Shown here piece after piece: positions 9,015 to 21,572 of a DNA stretch of 58,831 bases. This DNA is from an uncultured Paracoccaceae bacterium. GTDB lineage: Bacteria > Pseudomonadota > Alphaproteobacteria > Rhodobacterales > Rhodobacteraceae. Positions within the stretch are counted from its first letter, which is position 1; every line of letters starts with the position of its first letter. A program made the translations under genes and the position numbers. The notes under the pieces were generated by a model that was not told where the DNA came from, searched no databases, and saw nothing but the letters and a program-made list of their open reading frames with translations. The DNA lies in contig CALAXT010000038.1 of assembly GCA_937895435.1 (NCBI GenBank), positions 1 to 58,831 of the forward strand, in the 5' to 3' direction.

Positions 9015-10130
9015 ATGGCGGGTATCGAAAATCTAACTTTGTCGCATTTCCGTTCGCATCGGCGGGCGGAAATGCAGTTAGACGGCAGGCCTGTTGCGCT
9101 TTTTGGCGCAAATGGGGCAGGTAAAACCAATATTTTGGAAGCCGTGTCGCTGCTATCGCCGGGGCGGGGGTTGCGGCGTGCGATGGCCGAAGATCTGGCC
9201 CGCCGTCCCGAGGCTTTGGGCTGGAAAATCACCGCACGCTTTGGTGCTGGCGCCTCGGCGGCGCTGCAAGATCTGGCAACATGGGCCGAGCCGGGCCGCA
9301 GCCGCGATGTGCGGATTAATGGCAAAGCAGCGACCCAATCGGCACTGGCGCAAGTGGTGCGTATGGTCTGGCTTGTGCCCGCAATGGATCGGTTGTGGAT
9401 TGAGGGGGCCGAGGGACGGCGGCGGTTTTTGGATCGGCTGACGCTGAGCCTTGCGCCCGATCACGCCGATCTTGCGTTAGCTTATGAAAAGGCAATGCGC
9501 GAACGCAATCGGCTGTTGAAAGATCAGATCACTGATCCTGGTTGGTATCAGGCGCTTGAGGCGCGGATGGCTGCATCTGGTGCTGGGCTTATGGCCAACC
9601 GCCGTCACGCTGTGGCCCGCCTGATGGCCGCGCAAAATGCAGGCCAAAGCGCCTTTCCCACTGCCGATCTTGTTCTCATTGGCCCGCAGGCGGATCCCAT
9701 GCCAATGTCTGAGGCTGACTTGGCCACCGCCTTGGCCGAAAGCCGCCGCCGCGATTTGGCGGCAGGGCGCAGCCTGACTGGGCCGCATCGTGCGGATCTT
9801 GGTGCCATTTTTCGGGCCAAGGGTATGCCCGCGGCGCAATGTTCAACCGGTGAGCAAAAGGCCCTGTTGATCGCGCTTTTGCTGGCCAACGCTCGGGCGC
9901 TTTGGCAAGACACTGGCACGGCCCCGATCTTGCTGCTGGATGAGGTTGCTGCTCATCTTGATTCCAACCGTCGCGCGGCGCTTTATGACGAACTGTTGGG
10001 GCTGGGTGCGCAGGCCTTTATGACGGGCACTGGGGCTGAGCTGTTCGACAGTCTGGCAGGGCAGGCGCAGTATTTTGAGGTTGTTGACCAAGAGGGCCTG
10101 TCAACCGTTCTAGAAAAGGACGGTACATGA
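9015..10130 (+). CDS. recF: DNA replication and repair ATPase RecF
   Basis: SMC-like ATPase that, with RecO and RecR, loads RecA at single-strand gaps and helps restart stalled forks. The 371-residue protein shows Walker A GANGAGKTN at 31-39, the ABC-type signature STGEQKALLIALLLA and Walker B PILLLDEVAAHLD. Start ATG 9015 (MAGIENLTLSHFRSH) fits family N-termini; an in-frame TTG at 8991 is less likely. It lies 37 bases after dnaN and its stop overlaps the next start (ATGA, 10127-10130). Confidence 0.96.
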   Translation: MAGIENLTLSHFRSHRRAEMQLDGRPVALFGANGAGKTNILEAVSLLSPGRGLRRAMAEDLARRPEALGWKITARFGAGASAALQDLATWAEPGRSRDVRINGKAATQSALAQVVRMVWLVPAMDRLWIEGAEGRRRFLDRLTLSLAPDHADLALAYEKAMRERNRLLKDQITDPGWYQALEARMAASGAGLMANRRHAVARLMAAQNAGQSAFPTADLVLIGPQADPMPMSEADLATALAESRRRDLAAGRSLTGPHRADLGAIFRAKGMPAAQCSTGEQKALLIALLLANARALWQDTGTAPILLLDEVAAHLDSNRRAALYDELLGLGAQAFMTGTGAELFDSLAGQAQYFEVVDQEGLSTVLEKDGT

Positions 10131-10747
10131 CCGTTTCGTTGGATGAGCTGTTGTTTTACGCCGGGGCTATGGTGGTGCTGTTTTTGACGCCCGGCCCCGT
10201 TTGGGTTGCGCTTTTGGCGCGTGCGATGTCGGGTGGGTTTCAAGCGGCTTGGCCAATGGCGGTCGGGGTGGCGTTGGGCGATCTGATCTGGCCGCTTATT
10301 GCGATCTTTGGGCTAAGCTGGATTGTTGCGCAGGTCGCAATCTTTTTGCTTGTGCTGCATTGGGTGGCGGCGGGCACTTTTGTCGTGATGGGGGCGCTGC
10401 TGATCCGGGCTGCTGATCGGGTTGTCAGCACTGAAAGCCGGCTGACAGCCCCCGGCCGCTGGGCAGGGTTTGCCACTGGAATTGCTACGATTGTTGGCAA
10501 CCCCAAAGCCATTTTATTTTACATGGGTGTCTTGCCTGGTTTCTTTGATCTGACCCATGCCACGGCGGCTGATGCAGGTGCGATCGCGGCGATTTCTATG
10601 TTAATCCCAATGGTGGGCAACCTGATTTTGGCGGCGTCGATCGGTCGGGCCCGCAGTCTGCTAACGCGGCCCAACACGTTGCGGCGGATCAATCAGATTG
10701 CAGGTGGGTTGATGATGCTGGTCGGTGTGGCCATCGCCCTGAGCTGA
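10127..10747 (+). CDS. LysE/RhtB-family exporter
   Basis: Inner-membrane exporter of the LysE superfamily, whose members pump out amino acids or their derivatives. The 206-residue protein has about six hydrophobic segments and the family's N-terminal TPGPVW motif, plus the ATGIATIVGNPKAILFYMG segment typical of RhtB-like proteins. Its ATG overlaps the recF stop by four bases, so it is translationally coupled to recF, an unusual partner for a transporter but seen in Roseobacter relatives. Substrate unknown; homoserine/threonine or lysine are only possibilities. Confidence 0.88.
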   Translation: MTVSLDELLFYAGAMVVLFLTPGPVWVALLARAMSGGFQAAWPMAVGVALGDLIWPLIAIFGLSWIVAQVAIFLLVLHWVAAGTFVVMGALLIRAADRVVSTESRLTAPGRWAGFATGIATIVGNPKAILFYMGVLPGFFDLTHATAADAGAIAAISMLIPMVGNLILAASIGRARSLLTRPNTLRRINQIAGGLMMLVGVAIALS

Positions 10748-10769
10748 TACTAAATATTGTGTCCAAGGC

Positions 10770-10798
10770 GTGACAATCCCCTGACAAGCGGCTATAGA
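10770..10798 (+). promoter_or_regulatory. Predicted sigma-70 promoter of gyrB
   Basis: GTGACA (10770-10775), 17 bases, TATAGA (10793-10798), about 28 bases before the gyrB ATG. A second overlapping candidate is CTGACA with TAGAAT 18 bases on. Suggests gyrB has its own promoter despite close neighbours. Confidence 0.5.
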
Positions 10799-10807
10799 TC
10801 AGGCTAG

Positions 10808-13243
<2,436 letters not shown>

Positions 13244-13253
13244 TCTGATCTTT

Positions 13254-13274
13254 CGCAGAATTCTGCGCAGTTTT
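13254..13274 (+). terminator. Terminator-like hairpin after gyrB
   Basis: The 14-base palindrome CGCAGAATTCTGCG (13254-13267) folds as a 5-bp stem with an AATT loop and is followed by CAG then TTTT. A second hairpin without T-run (CCCGCA 13287-13292 with TGCGGG 13297-13302) lies just beyond. Together they probably end gyrB transcription. Confidence 0.5.
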
Positions 13275-13292
13275 CCAAGCAACGGGCCCGCA

Positions 13293-13580
13293 TCATTGCG
13301 GGTCAGTAAAATATCCAAGGAACTCTGACAGTTTTTCTGTCGGAAGGGTCATTGGCGTAATTTCAAAGCGCGCCATGCGGCCAACACATTCGATTGGTTG
13401 AAAAAAGTTCTCAACCCAGTGATAGAATTTTCTGGGGTTATAATCGTCGAACAAAACTGTAACGGGCCGCGTGATGTGCAACGGGATCGTTATGAAACAG
13501 GCCACTCGAAACTGCCTATGGACCAAACCGTCTTGTTTTTGCTTGATGATCAATGGGTCTGCTGCCAGACGAACCTTCGC
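13293..13580 (-). pseudogene. Remnant of an unidentified protein-coding gene (C-terminal fragment)
   Basis: A 95-codon frame, open from an upstream TGA to its stop at 13293, has no good start: only TTG 13553 without a ribosome site. Yet its translation looks like a genuine protein, with balanced composition and sequence such as ITRPVTVLFDDYNPRKFYHW and VGRMARFEITPMTLP. The VLFDDY...YH.VE...GRMA.F spacing resembles the last strand and C-terminus of some class I methyltransferase-like Rossmann proteins, but this is a weak impression and not an identification. Only about 45 bases separate the fragment from the end of oxyR, so the N-terminal part is missing. The likely explanation is a decayed gene truncated by deletion. 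It converges on gyrB. Confidence 0.5.
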
Positions 13581-13624
13581 TCAACCTCAAAGACTTTGCA
13601 TGCCTGCTTGGATGATCAAAGCGG

Positions 13625-14572
13625 CTAAGATTGGCACTTTTCGCGTTTTGACGTTGCAGATGTCGGTTCAATATCAGCATCTGCAGTTCCCCCGACGGCT
13701 TGCAAAAGGCTGATCAGGCCGGTGAACTGCTGGCCCAACGGGTTTGTTTTGCGCCAGACGAGGCCGATGGTACGGCTGGGGCGGGGGGTGGGCAAGCGGG
13801 CGACAGAGACCTCGGCCCGGCCGGTTTCAATGGCAAGGGCCATTTGTGGGATCAGCGTGACGCCTATGCCAGCTTGGACCATCTGCACCAGCGTTGACAG
13901 TGAACTGCCTTCCATCAAATCGCGGGGGGCGGCGGCGGACAGTTTGCAAAACGACAAGGCCTGATCGCGGAAACAATGCCCCTCTTCCAGCAGCAGCAGG
14001 CGCATTGTTCCCAGGGTCTCGGGGTTTGGCACGGGTTTCCCTTTGTCAGCTGCCGGGCGGACCAGCACGAATTCTTCGGCAAAAAGTGGATGTTCGGCCA
14101 ATGAGGGTTCTGACACTGGCAGTGCCATGATGGCCACATCAAGCCGCCCGGCATTCAAATCTGCCACCAGCTTTTGCGTCACCGCCTCGCGTGGGCGCGG
14201 GTCAAGCTGGGGATAGTGGGTTGAAAGGGCCTGAATGATCTTGGGCAGAAAATACGGGGCGACGGTTGGAATAACGCCGATGCGTAGTGGCCCGGACAGT
14301 ATGCCGGTTGAAGCCCGTGCAAGGTTTTCAAGTTCGTCCACCGATCGCAGGATGTCGCGTGTGCGTTCGGCAAAAGCTTCACCCAGTGGGGTCAGGCGGA
14401 TTGTGCGCGTGCTGCGTTCTATCAGCTGGGCACCCAAAATTTCTTCCAGCTCTTTCATCTGCAAGGATAGTGCGGGTTGCGACACTGCGCTGACGGCCGC
14501 TGCCCGCCCAAAATGGCGTTGCTGTGCCAGGGCTTCAAAATAGCGCAGATGACGGATTGAGATTTTATTCAT
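13625..14572 (-). CDS. oxyR: Hydrogen-peroxide-sensing LysR regulator OxyR
   Basis: LysR-family transcription factor that activates peroxide-defence genes when its two redox cysteines form a disulfide. The 315-residue protein has the N-terminal winged helix (HLRYFEALAQQRHFGRAAAV, then SQPALSLQMKELE) and an effector domain with Cys200 and Cys209 in EEGHCFRDQALSFC, matching the E. coli OxyR Cys199/Cys208 arrangement. This motif separates OxyR from other LysR proteins. ATG at 14572. It is divergent from katG, its classic target, across 151 bases that contain two inverted repeats. Confidence 0.94.
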   Translation of the reverse strand: MNKISIRHLRYFEALAQQRHFGRAAAVSAVSQPALSLQMKELEEILGAQLIERSTRTIRLTPLGEAFAERTRDILRSVDELENLARASTGILSGPLRIGVIPTVAPYFLPKIIQALSTHYPQLDPRPREAVTQKLVADLNAGRLDVAIMALPVSEPSLAEHPLFAEEFVLVRPAADKGKPVPNPETLGTMRLLLLEEGHCFRDQALSFCKLSAAAPRDLMEGSSLSTLVQMVQAGIGVTLIPQMALAIETGRAEVSVARLPTPRPSRTIGLVWRKTNPLGQQFTGLISLLQAVGGTADADIEPTSATSKREKCQS

Positions 14573-14624
14573 AAGAAAAACATATAACAGCCATTTGAAA
14601 ATGAAAATTCTTTTTATTGATGGG

Positions 14625-14676
14625 GCGTGATAGTGTCACGCGCAGGGTTGCATCTGGCGCCCGCGCAGCTGTGCGC
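14625..14676. promoter_or_regulatory. Candidate operator dyads between oxyR and katG
   Basis: Two perfect inverted repeats lie in the shared 151-base promoter region: GCGTGATAGTGTCACGC (14625-14641; 6-bp arms, 5-base spacer, including an ATAG as in OxyR half-sites) and GCGCAGCTGTGCGC (14663-14676). Either could be an OxyR or other peroxide-regulator site. The position relative to transcription starts is unknown, and I cannot assign -35/-10 boxes with confidence. Confidence 0.4.
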
Positions 14677-14696
14677 AGCGCAAGGCAAGAGTGTGA

Positions 14697-16895
<2,199 letters not shown>

Positions 16896-16905
16896 ATAAA
16901 ACGGC

Positions 16906-16936
16906 CCCCCCCCTGGTTTGTCTGGCCAGGGGGGGG
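16906..16936. terminator. GC-rich hairpin between katG and the Sua5 gene
   Basis: An 11-bp stem pairs 16906-16916 (C8 then TGG) with 16926-16936 (CCA then G8); the loop is 9 bases. No T-tract follows on either strand, so it may act as a 3'-end stabiliser or barrier between two convergent genes and not as a textbook terminator. Confidence 0.6.
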
Positions 16937-16939
16937 TGC

Positions 16940-17929
16940 TTATCCGCGTGGTGCTGCGGCGCGGCGCAGCCGGTCGTTGATCGCTCGGCCAAGGCCGATT
17001 TCTGGGATGGGCGCTACAACAATTTGCCCCAACGTGCCGGTATTGTTTCGCTGGGCCAAAGCATCAGCTTGATGCAACATGTCAAAAAGATTGGCGGCGG
17101 CCTCGACCAGATCACCTGTGGGCGACAGGTTCAGGTCTGCGCCAGCACACTCGGTGCCAAACCCCAGCCATATGTCGTCCGCGCCTTGACGCGCCTGTGC
17201 CTCTAGGCGCACCGCAGCACCCGGTGCATAATGCGATGCAAGTTGACCTGGTGCTGTTGGCCGTGCAGTTGCTGCATCTTCCAAAGGCGCCGCTGTCAAC
17301 AACGCATGCCCCAGACAGGATTCAATCGCTTCGATTGCGATGCCGCCGGGGCGCAACAGCCGGGCAGGGCCTGTCATTTCAACGATGGTTGATTCGACCC
17401 CAACTGTGCAGGGCCCTGCTGCAATCACCGCTGCAATCCGCCCTGACAGGCCCGCCAGCACATGTTCACTGCGCGTTGGGCTGATCTGCCCCGACGGGTT
17501 GGCCGAGGGTGCTGCCAATGGCCCACCAAATTGCGCCAGCAATGCGTGTGCAACAGGATGCGCGGGCACCCGCACCGCGACACTGCCCAACCCTGCTGTC
17601 ACCAAAGCTGAAAGCCCAGCATCGGGTTGGATCGGCAGCACAAGTGTCAGGGGGCCGGGCCAAAACTGGGCGGCCAGTGCCTCGGCCTCGGGGGTCATGA
17701 CCGCTATTTTGCGGGCAGTGGCGACGTCAGATACATGGACAATCAGGGGGTTGAAGGCCGGCCGATTTTTTGCGGCAAAAATCCCCGCGACAGCGCGATC
17801 ATTGCACGCATCCGCCGCAAGCCCGTAAACTGTTTCCGTGGGTATTGCCACCTGTTGGCCCGCGCGCAACAGGTGGGCGGCAAGTGCCAACCCTTGGGGC
17901 GTTGCGGGCAGGGTTTGGGTGGGTGTCAT
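16940..17929 (-). CDS. L-threonylcarbamoyladenylate synthase (Sua5/TsaC2 type)
   Basis: Makes threonylcarbamoyl-AMP from threonine, bicarbonate and ATP, the first step in forming t6A37 in tRNAs that read ANN codons. The N-terminal YrdC domain has the signature VAIPTETVYGLAADAC and KNRPAFNPLIVHV, and a long C-terminal Sua5 domain follows, so this is the two-domain Sua5 form (329 residues from ATG 17929). An in-frame ATG at 17947 would add six residues. It converges on katG and faces away from the MBL hydrolase gene. Confidence 0.94.
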   Translation of the reverse strand: MTPTQTLPATPQGLALAAHLLRAGQQVAIPTETVYGLAADACNDRAVAGIFAAKNRPAFNPLIVHVSDVATARKIAVMTPEAEALAAQFWPGPLTLVLPIQPDAGLSALVTAGLGSVAVRVPAHPVAHALLAQFGGPLAAPSANPSGQISPTRSEHVLAGLSGRIAAVIAAGPCTVGVESTIVEMTGPARLLRPGGIAIEAIESCLGHALLTAAPLEDAATARPTAPGQLASHYAPGAAVRLEAQARQGADDIWLGFGTECAGADLNLSPTGDLVEAAANLFDMLHQADALAQRNNTGTLGQIVVAPIPEIGLGRAINDRLRRAAAPRG

Positions 17930-18056
17930 GCGTCTGATCCGGTTCATGGGTTGTGCGGCAGGTCAGATGCGGTGATAACCCGCCCCAACTGCGCTGCCAA
18001 CTGTGCAATATGGCAATGCGTGGCCCTGAAACACCCAAACCCAACTAGGAAAAGCG

Positions 18057-19154
18057 ATGATCCAGCCGCTGATCTATCCACATACTCTTCCGCCTGCTGT
18101 GGGGCAAATGCAGGCGGTGGCGCCGGGAGTTTTTTGGATCAGAGTGCCGCTGCCTTGGGTTTTAGACCATGTCAACGTCTATGCGCTGGAAGATGCGGAC
18201 GGCTGGACCGTGATTGATACCGGCCTTGATACCCCTGACACGCGCGCGCTTTGGCAGGCGCTTTTGCAAGGGCCGTTGGGCCAAAAGCCCGTGCGGCGGG
18301 TCATTGTGACCCATCACCATCCTGACCATGTTGGGCTAGCCGGCTGGTTTCAGGCCCAAGGTGCTGAGCTTTGGATGCCACGCACCGGTTGGCTGATGGC
18401 CCGCATGATGGTGTTGGATGATCAACCGCTGCCACTGCCCCAAACGCTTGATTTTTGGCACGCGGCCGGAATGGACGCTGACCAACTTGCGGCAAAGGCA
18501 CAGCAGCGCCCGACAAACTATACTGATATGGTGTGCCCCCTGCCGCTGGGATATCGCCGACTTCAACAAGGTGACATGTTAGATTTGGCAGGCCGGCGCT
18601 GGCAGGTGCACATGGGGCATGGGCATGCGCCCGAACATGCCACGCTTTGGTCAGAAGATGGCACAATCGTCATCGGGGGCGACCAGCTCTTACCGAGCAT
18701 TTCGCCCAATCTTGGTGTTTATGCGACTGAACCCGATGCAGACCCGGTGGGTGAATGGCTGGAGAGTTGCAGCCGGTTAAAACACTTGGCCACTCAGACC
18801 CAGTTGGTTTTGCCAGGCCATAAATTGCCCTTTTCGGGCCTTTTGACCCGGCTTGGCCAGTTAGAGGCCAACCATTTTGAGACGCTGGATAGGCTTTATG
18901 ATCATCTGGTCCAACCGCAAACGGCTGTCGCGTGTTTTCCAGCACTGTTTCGCCGCAAAATTGGGGCATCAAATTATGGTTTGGCCTTGGTCGAAGCCGT
19001 TGCCCATCTGAACCATCTCTATCAGGCTGGCCGTATCACACGCCAACGTGACACACGGGGTGTTTGGCAGTGGCAACAAACGCCAGTAACAGTGGCCACA
19101 GCAGACGTATCAGCAAGAAAAAGCGACGATTGGCCGCGTGACAGCGCAATCTGA
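18057..19154 (+). CDS. MBL-fold metallo-hydrolase
   Basis: Metallo-beta-lactamase-fold hydrolase of unknown substrate; relatives hydrolyse thioesters, lactones or RNA. The zinc motif HHHPDH is at 86-91 (VIVTHHHPDHVGLAGW), with further ligands expected in GHGHAPEHATL and IVIGGDQLLP. The C-terminal part (about 250-340) resembles the winged-helix-like extension of LACTB2-type proteins. A TAGGAAAAG ribosome site supports ATG 18057. 365 residues. It stands alone between Sua5 (divergent) and the tiny cytochrome oxidase subunit gene, 41 bases downstream, and could share a transcript with the latter. Confidence 0.85.
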   Translation: MIQPLIYPHTLPPAVGQMQAVAPGVFWIRVPLPWVLDHVNVYALEDADGWTVIDTGLDTPDTRALWQALLQGPLGQKPVRRVIVTHHHPDHVGLAGWFQAQGAELWMPRTGWLMARMMVLDDQPLPLPQTLDFWHAAGMDADQLAAKAQQRPTNYTDMVCPLPLGYRRLQQGDMLDLAGRRWQVHMGHGHAPEHATLWSEDGTIVIGGDQLLPSISPNLGVYATEPDADPVGEWLESCSRLKHLATQTQLVLPGHKLPFSGLLTRLGQLEANHFETLDRLYDHLVQPQTAVACFPALFRRKIGASNYGLALVEAVAHLNHLYQAGRITRQRDTRGVWQWQQTPVTVATADVSARKSDDWPRDSAI

Positions 19155-19195
19155 ATCAGGTAAACGCAAAAAAGTAATGAGAGGGAGCGTCTGAC

Positions 19196-19330
19196 ATGGG
19201 CGAATACAAACACGGCAGCATGGACATTTCCGAGCAGGAAAAGACCTTTGATGGGTTCATTAAAATGGTTACGCGTGGGGCCATTTTGACGATTGCCGTC
19301 CTGATTTTCATGGCGCTGGTAAACAGCTAA
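19196..19330 (+). CDS. aa3-type cytochrome c oxidase subunit IV (44 residues)
   Basis: Very small single-span membrane subunit of the aa3 cytochrome c oxidase, known from Rhodobacter/Paracoccus structures; its role is thought to be assembly or stability. The product begins MGEYKHGSMDISEQEKTFDG and ends with one hydrophobic helix (about residues 27-42, GAILTIAVLIFMALV). The N-terminal pattern of acidic/amphipathic residues followed by one helix is that of the bacterial COX4 family. A GAGAGGGAG ribosome site precedes ATG 19196. The other oxidase genes (ctaC, D, E) are not in this window, so the subunit is encoded apart from its complex, as in many relatives. Confidence 0.85.
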   Translation: MGEYKHGSMDISEQEKTFDGFIKMVTRGAILTIAVLIFMALVNS

Positions 19331-19354
19331 GCCAAGTCTCAGGGAGGCGCGCAA

Positions 19355-19963
19355 ATGCTGGCCCGCCTGATCTTATGGTTTGGTTTGTCGCTGTTTCTTG
19401 TGGGCTGTGGCGCGCCATCAGTCTGGGCGCCAGATGACGCCGTGCGCGCGGCGGCTTATCGTGATCCTGCTGCCCCGTCTTTGACACTGATCACGGTTAT
19501 CAACAACCGCAGTGGCGATGGAGCGCATTCAGCGTTGTTGGTCAACGCATCGCAGCGCGTGCTGTTTGACCCGGCAGGCAGTTGGTATCATTCACGCGCG
19601 CCGGAACGAAATGATGTCTTCTATGGCATGACCCCGCGCATGGTTGAAATTTATACTGATTATCATGCCCGCGAAACACATCACGTTGTGATGCAAACGT
19701 TGCTGGTTTCCCCAGAAACGGCCCAAGAGGTCTTGCGGCGGGTCGAAACATATGGCGCGGTATCCCAGGCACTTTGCGCCCGCAGTGTTTCCTCAATTCT
19801 GCGCGGTTTGCCGGGGCTTGAGGGGCTGGGTGGCACACCATTGCCACTGCGGTTGATGCGGAAATTTGACCGCCTGCCCAATGTGCAGACCACCAAGATA
19901 TTTGATGATGACCCTGCAGATCACAGTGCCAAGCTTGCGCCAGTGGTGATGCGTGGGCAATGA
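19355..19963 (+). CDS. Conserved lipoprotein, possible permuted papain-like (His...Cys) fold
   Basis: Unknown function. The 202-residue protein has a lipoprotein signal peptide with lipobox LVGC (Cys at about 18), so it should be anchored in a membrane facing the periplasm. The mature part has GDGAHSALLVN, then FDPAGSWYH, and a later Cys in QALCARSVSSILRGL. A His in a small-residue strand before a Cys at a helix start is the order seen in circularly permuted NlpC/P60 and LRAT-like enzymes; this is an inference without alignment. Its stop overlaps the start of the GNAT gene (ATGA), so they are coupled. It follows the oxidase subunit IV gene by 24 bases. Confidence 0.72.
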   Translation: MLARLILWFGLSLFLVGCGAPSVWAPDDAVRAAAYRDPAAPSLTLITVINNRSGDGAHSALLVNASQRVLFDPAGSWYHSRAPERNDVFYGMTPRMVEIYTDYHARETHHVVMQTLLVSPETAQEVLRRVETYGAVSQALCARSVSSILRGLPGLEGLGGTPLPLRLMRKFDRLPNVQTTKIFDDDPADHSAKLAPVVMRGQ

Positions 19964-20571
19964 CCCCGCCCGCGGCGTTTCAGATCAGCCAGGGTCTGGC
20001 GCCTTTTGAAAAAGCTGCTGCGGCGCTGCTGTATTGGCAGGCTTTTGCACCGAAAATTGGCCGGGTTTTGCGGCCAGATCATCGGGCGCTGTTCTATATC
20101 GCCCATATCATGCGCCCTGATCATGTTATCGTTGCGCGTGATTTGGCGGATGCAAGCGTTTTGGGGATTGCTGGGTTTCGCAGCCCGCTGGGTGCTTTTG
20201 TCGATGGGACAGGCCCAGATTTGCGCCGGGCTTATGGGCGTTTTAGTGGGGCGTGGCGCGCGGCGCTATTGGCCAGCCTGCCGCATGATGTCGAAAATAA
20301 ACGCTTTTTGTTGGATGGTTTGGTTGTGCATCCGCATGTGCGTGGTCAAGGCATTGGCGGGGCGCTGCTTGGCGCCATTTGTGCTGAGGCGGAATTGCGC
20401 GGCTATGACGCTGTCCGTCTGGAAGTTGCTGCCGCTAATCCACGTGCCCGCGCGCTTTATGAACGTGTGGGCTTTCGGGTGGTGGCCAGCCAGACAATTG
20501 GCTGGCAGCGCCTGTTTTTTGAGTGTGACCGCACCCTCACGATGGTGCGGGACCTGCATGGGGCGGGTTAA
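19960..20571 (+). CDS. GNAT-family N-acetyltransferase
   Basis: Acetyl-CoA-dependent N-acetyltransferase with unknown substrate. The 203-residue protein has the acetyl-CoA-binding motif A VRGQGIGGALLGAI and motif B-like NPRARALYERVGFRVV, preceded by LDGLVVHPHVRG. The N-terminal 90 residues are less conserved. Translation is coupled to the upstream lipoprotein (four-base overlap). At its 3' end it overlaps the convergent membrane-protein gene by four bases, with TTAA serving as the stop on both strands. Confidence 0.88.
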   Translation: MTPPAAFQISQGLAPFEKAAAALLYWQAFAPKIGRVLRPDHRALFYIAHIMRPDHVIVARDLADASVLGIAGFRSPLGAFVDGTGPDLRRAYGRFSGAWRAALLASLPHDVENKRFLLDGLVVHPHVRGQGIGGALLGAICAEAELRGYDAVRLEVAAANPRARALYERVGFRVVASQTIGWQRLFFECDRTLTMVRDLHGAG

Positions 20572-21530
20572 TCGAAAATATGCACGGCGCGGCCCAGCGT
20601 AACAAAAGCGCGTGCAGTGCGGGTGCGGGCGAGTGTGGCGATGTCATCGTCGGATGCTGCGACCAGTAGAGGTGACATACGCCGATCAAACTGCCGCAAA
20701 AAATGATGTGCTGCATCGCGAAACACCACATCTTGGCGCAAACGGGCCGCAATCACGGCCAAAATTTGTGCGCTTTGTGGGGTTTCAATGGTTAAAAACA
20801 GCCCCCCTCGTTCCCCACGGCCAAAGCTGCGCCAATCGTTTGGTGCAACGTCCGGCTGACCGGGCGCGGCGGTCGAAAATCCATGCGTTTGCATCAGGCC
20901 CAAAACGTCCTGAGCCGCGCGTATCAGCGGACCCGCCGTTTGGTTGGCCATGGCGATGGTCATCGCACGCCCTGCGCCCATATCCAGCGCCTCAAGTAAA
21001 TCGGGCCAGGACAGCGGCGTGGGTTCTGGCTCGTGTTGCATGGCGAAGGGCAGTTGAGTTTGGGTTTCAGCAGGTGTTGGGCGGGCTGGCGGCGTGTCTG
21101 CGGCTGGGGGTAATTGGGCAGCGCGTGGCTGGGGCGCGCTAACTGTTGGGCTGGAATGCGGGCGCAAATTTTGCCCCATATCGCGCGTTTTTGCTGCTTT
21201 GCGCATCTTGGCCAAACTTGTCTCAAGCTGCCTGAGTTCGGCGCGCACTTCCCGCAGGCTCAGGCTGACAGCGGCACCATAGCCCAGCAAAAGCACCGGC
21301 ACGAGCGCGGCCAGCAGCCGCAACCCAGCCCCAGATTGCCCTGTGTGCAGCGGGTTCATTAAATGGTGCAGCCCTGCGCCTGCCAACCAAACCATGCCAC
21401 AGGCCAAAGCGGTGATTTCAGGCAGCCCAAATCTGGCCCGCGGTGGGGCGCTTTGGCCAAAGCGGTCTGGCCCGATATCAAACGAATCAGGCGAGTTTGC
21501 GCGTGAAAGATCAGGTGCGTCTTCCTGCAT
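20568..21530 (-). CDS. Unknown membrane protein with two helices, coiled coil and C-terminal domain
   Basis: I do not recognise a characterised family. The 320-residue product has an acidic/polar N-terminal stretch, two hydrophobic segments (about 40-60, ITALACGMVWLAGAG, and 72-94, LLAALVPVLLLGYGAAV), a short coiled coil (EVRAELRQLETSLAKMR), a Pro/Ala-rich linker (about 125-175) and a folded C-terminal part ending RTARAFVTLGRAVHIF. The layout suggests an inner-membrane scaffold with a cytoplasmic domain. It lies 42 bases downstream of greA in the same direction and may be co-transcribed. The gene is intact with codon use like its neighbours. Confidence 0.7.
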   Translation of the reverse strand: MQEDAPDLSRANSPDSFDIGPDRFGQSAPPRARFGLPEITALACGMVWLAGAGLHHLMNPLHTGQSGAGLRLLAALVPVLLLGYGAAVSLSLREVRAELRQLETSLAKMRKAAKTRDMGQNLRPHSSPTVSAPQPRAAQLPPAADTPPARPTPAETQTQLPFAMQHEPEPTPLSWPDLLEALDMGAGRAMTIAMANQTAGPLIRAAQDVLGLMQTHGFSTAAPGQPDVAPNDWRSFGRGERGGLFLTIETPQSAQILAVIAARLRQDVVFRDAAHHFLRQFDRRMSPLLVAASDDDIATLARTRTARAFVTLGRAVHIFD

Positions 21531-21572
21531 TTTAGGGCCGCCTTTGTGCCGTTGGGGCCGGGCTGCAAAAGA

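Noticed and set aside
18074-18082. Near-match DnaA box CTATCCACA
   Set aside because: Single site with a mismatch inside a coding region; another single near-match CGTGGATAA at 1332-1340 is equally isolated.
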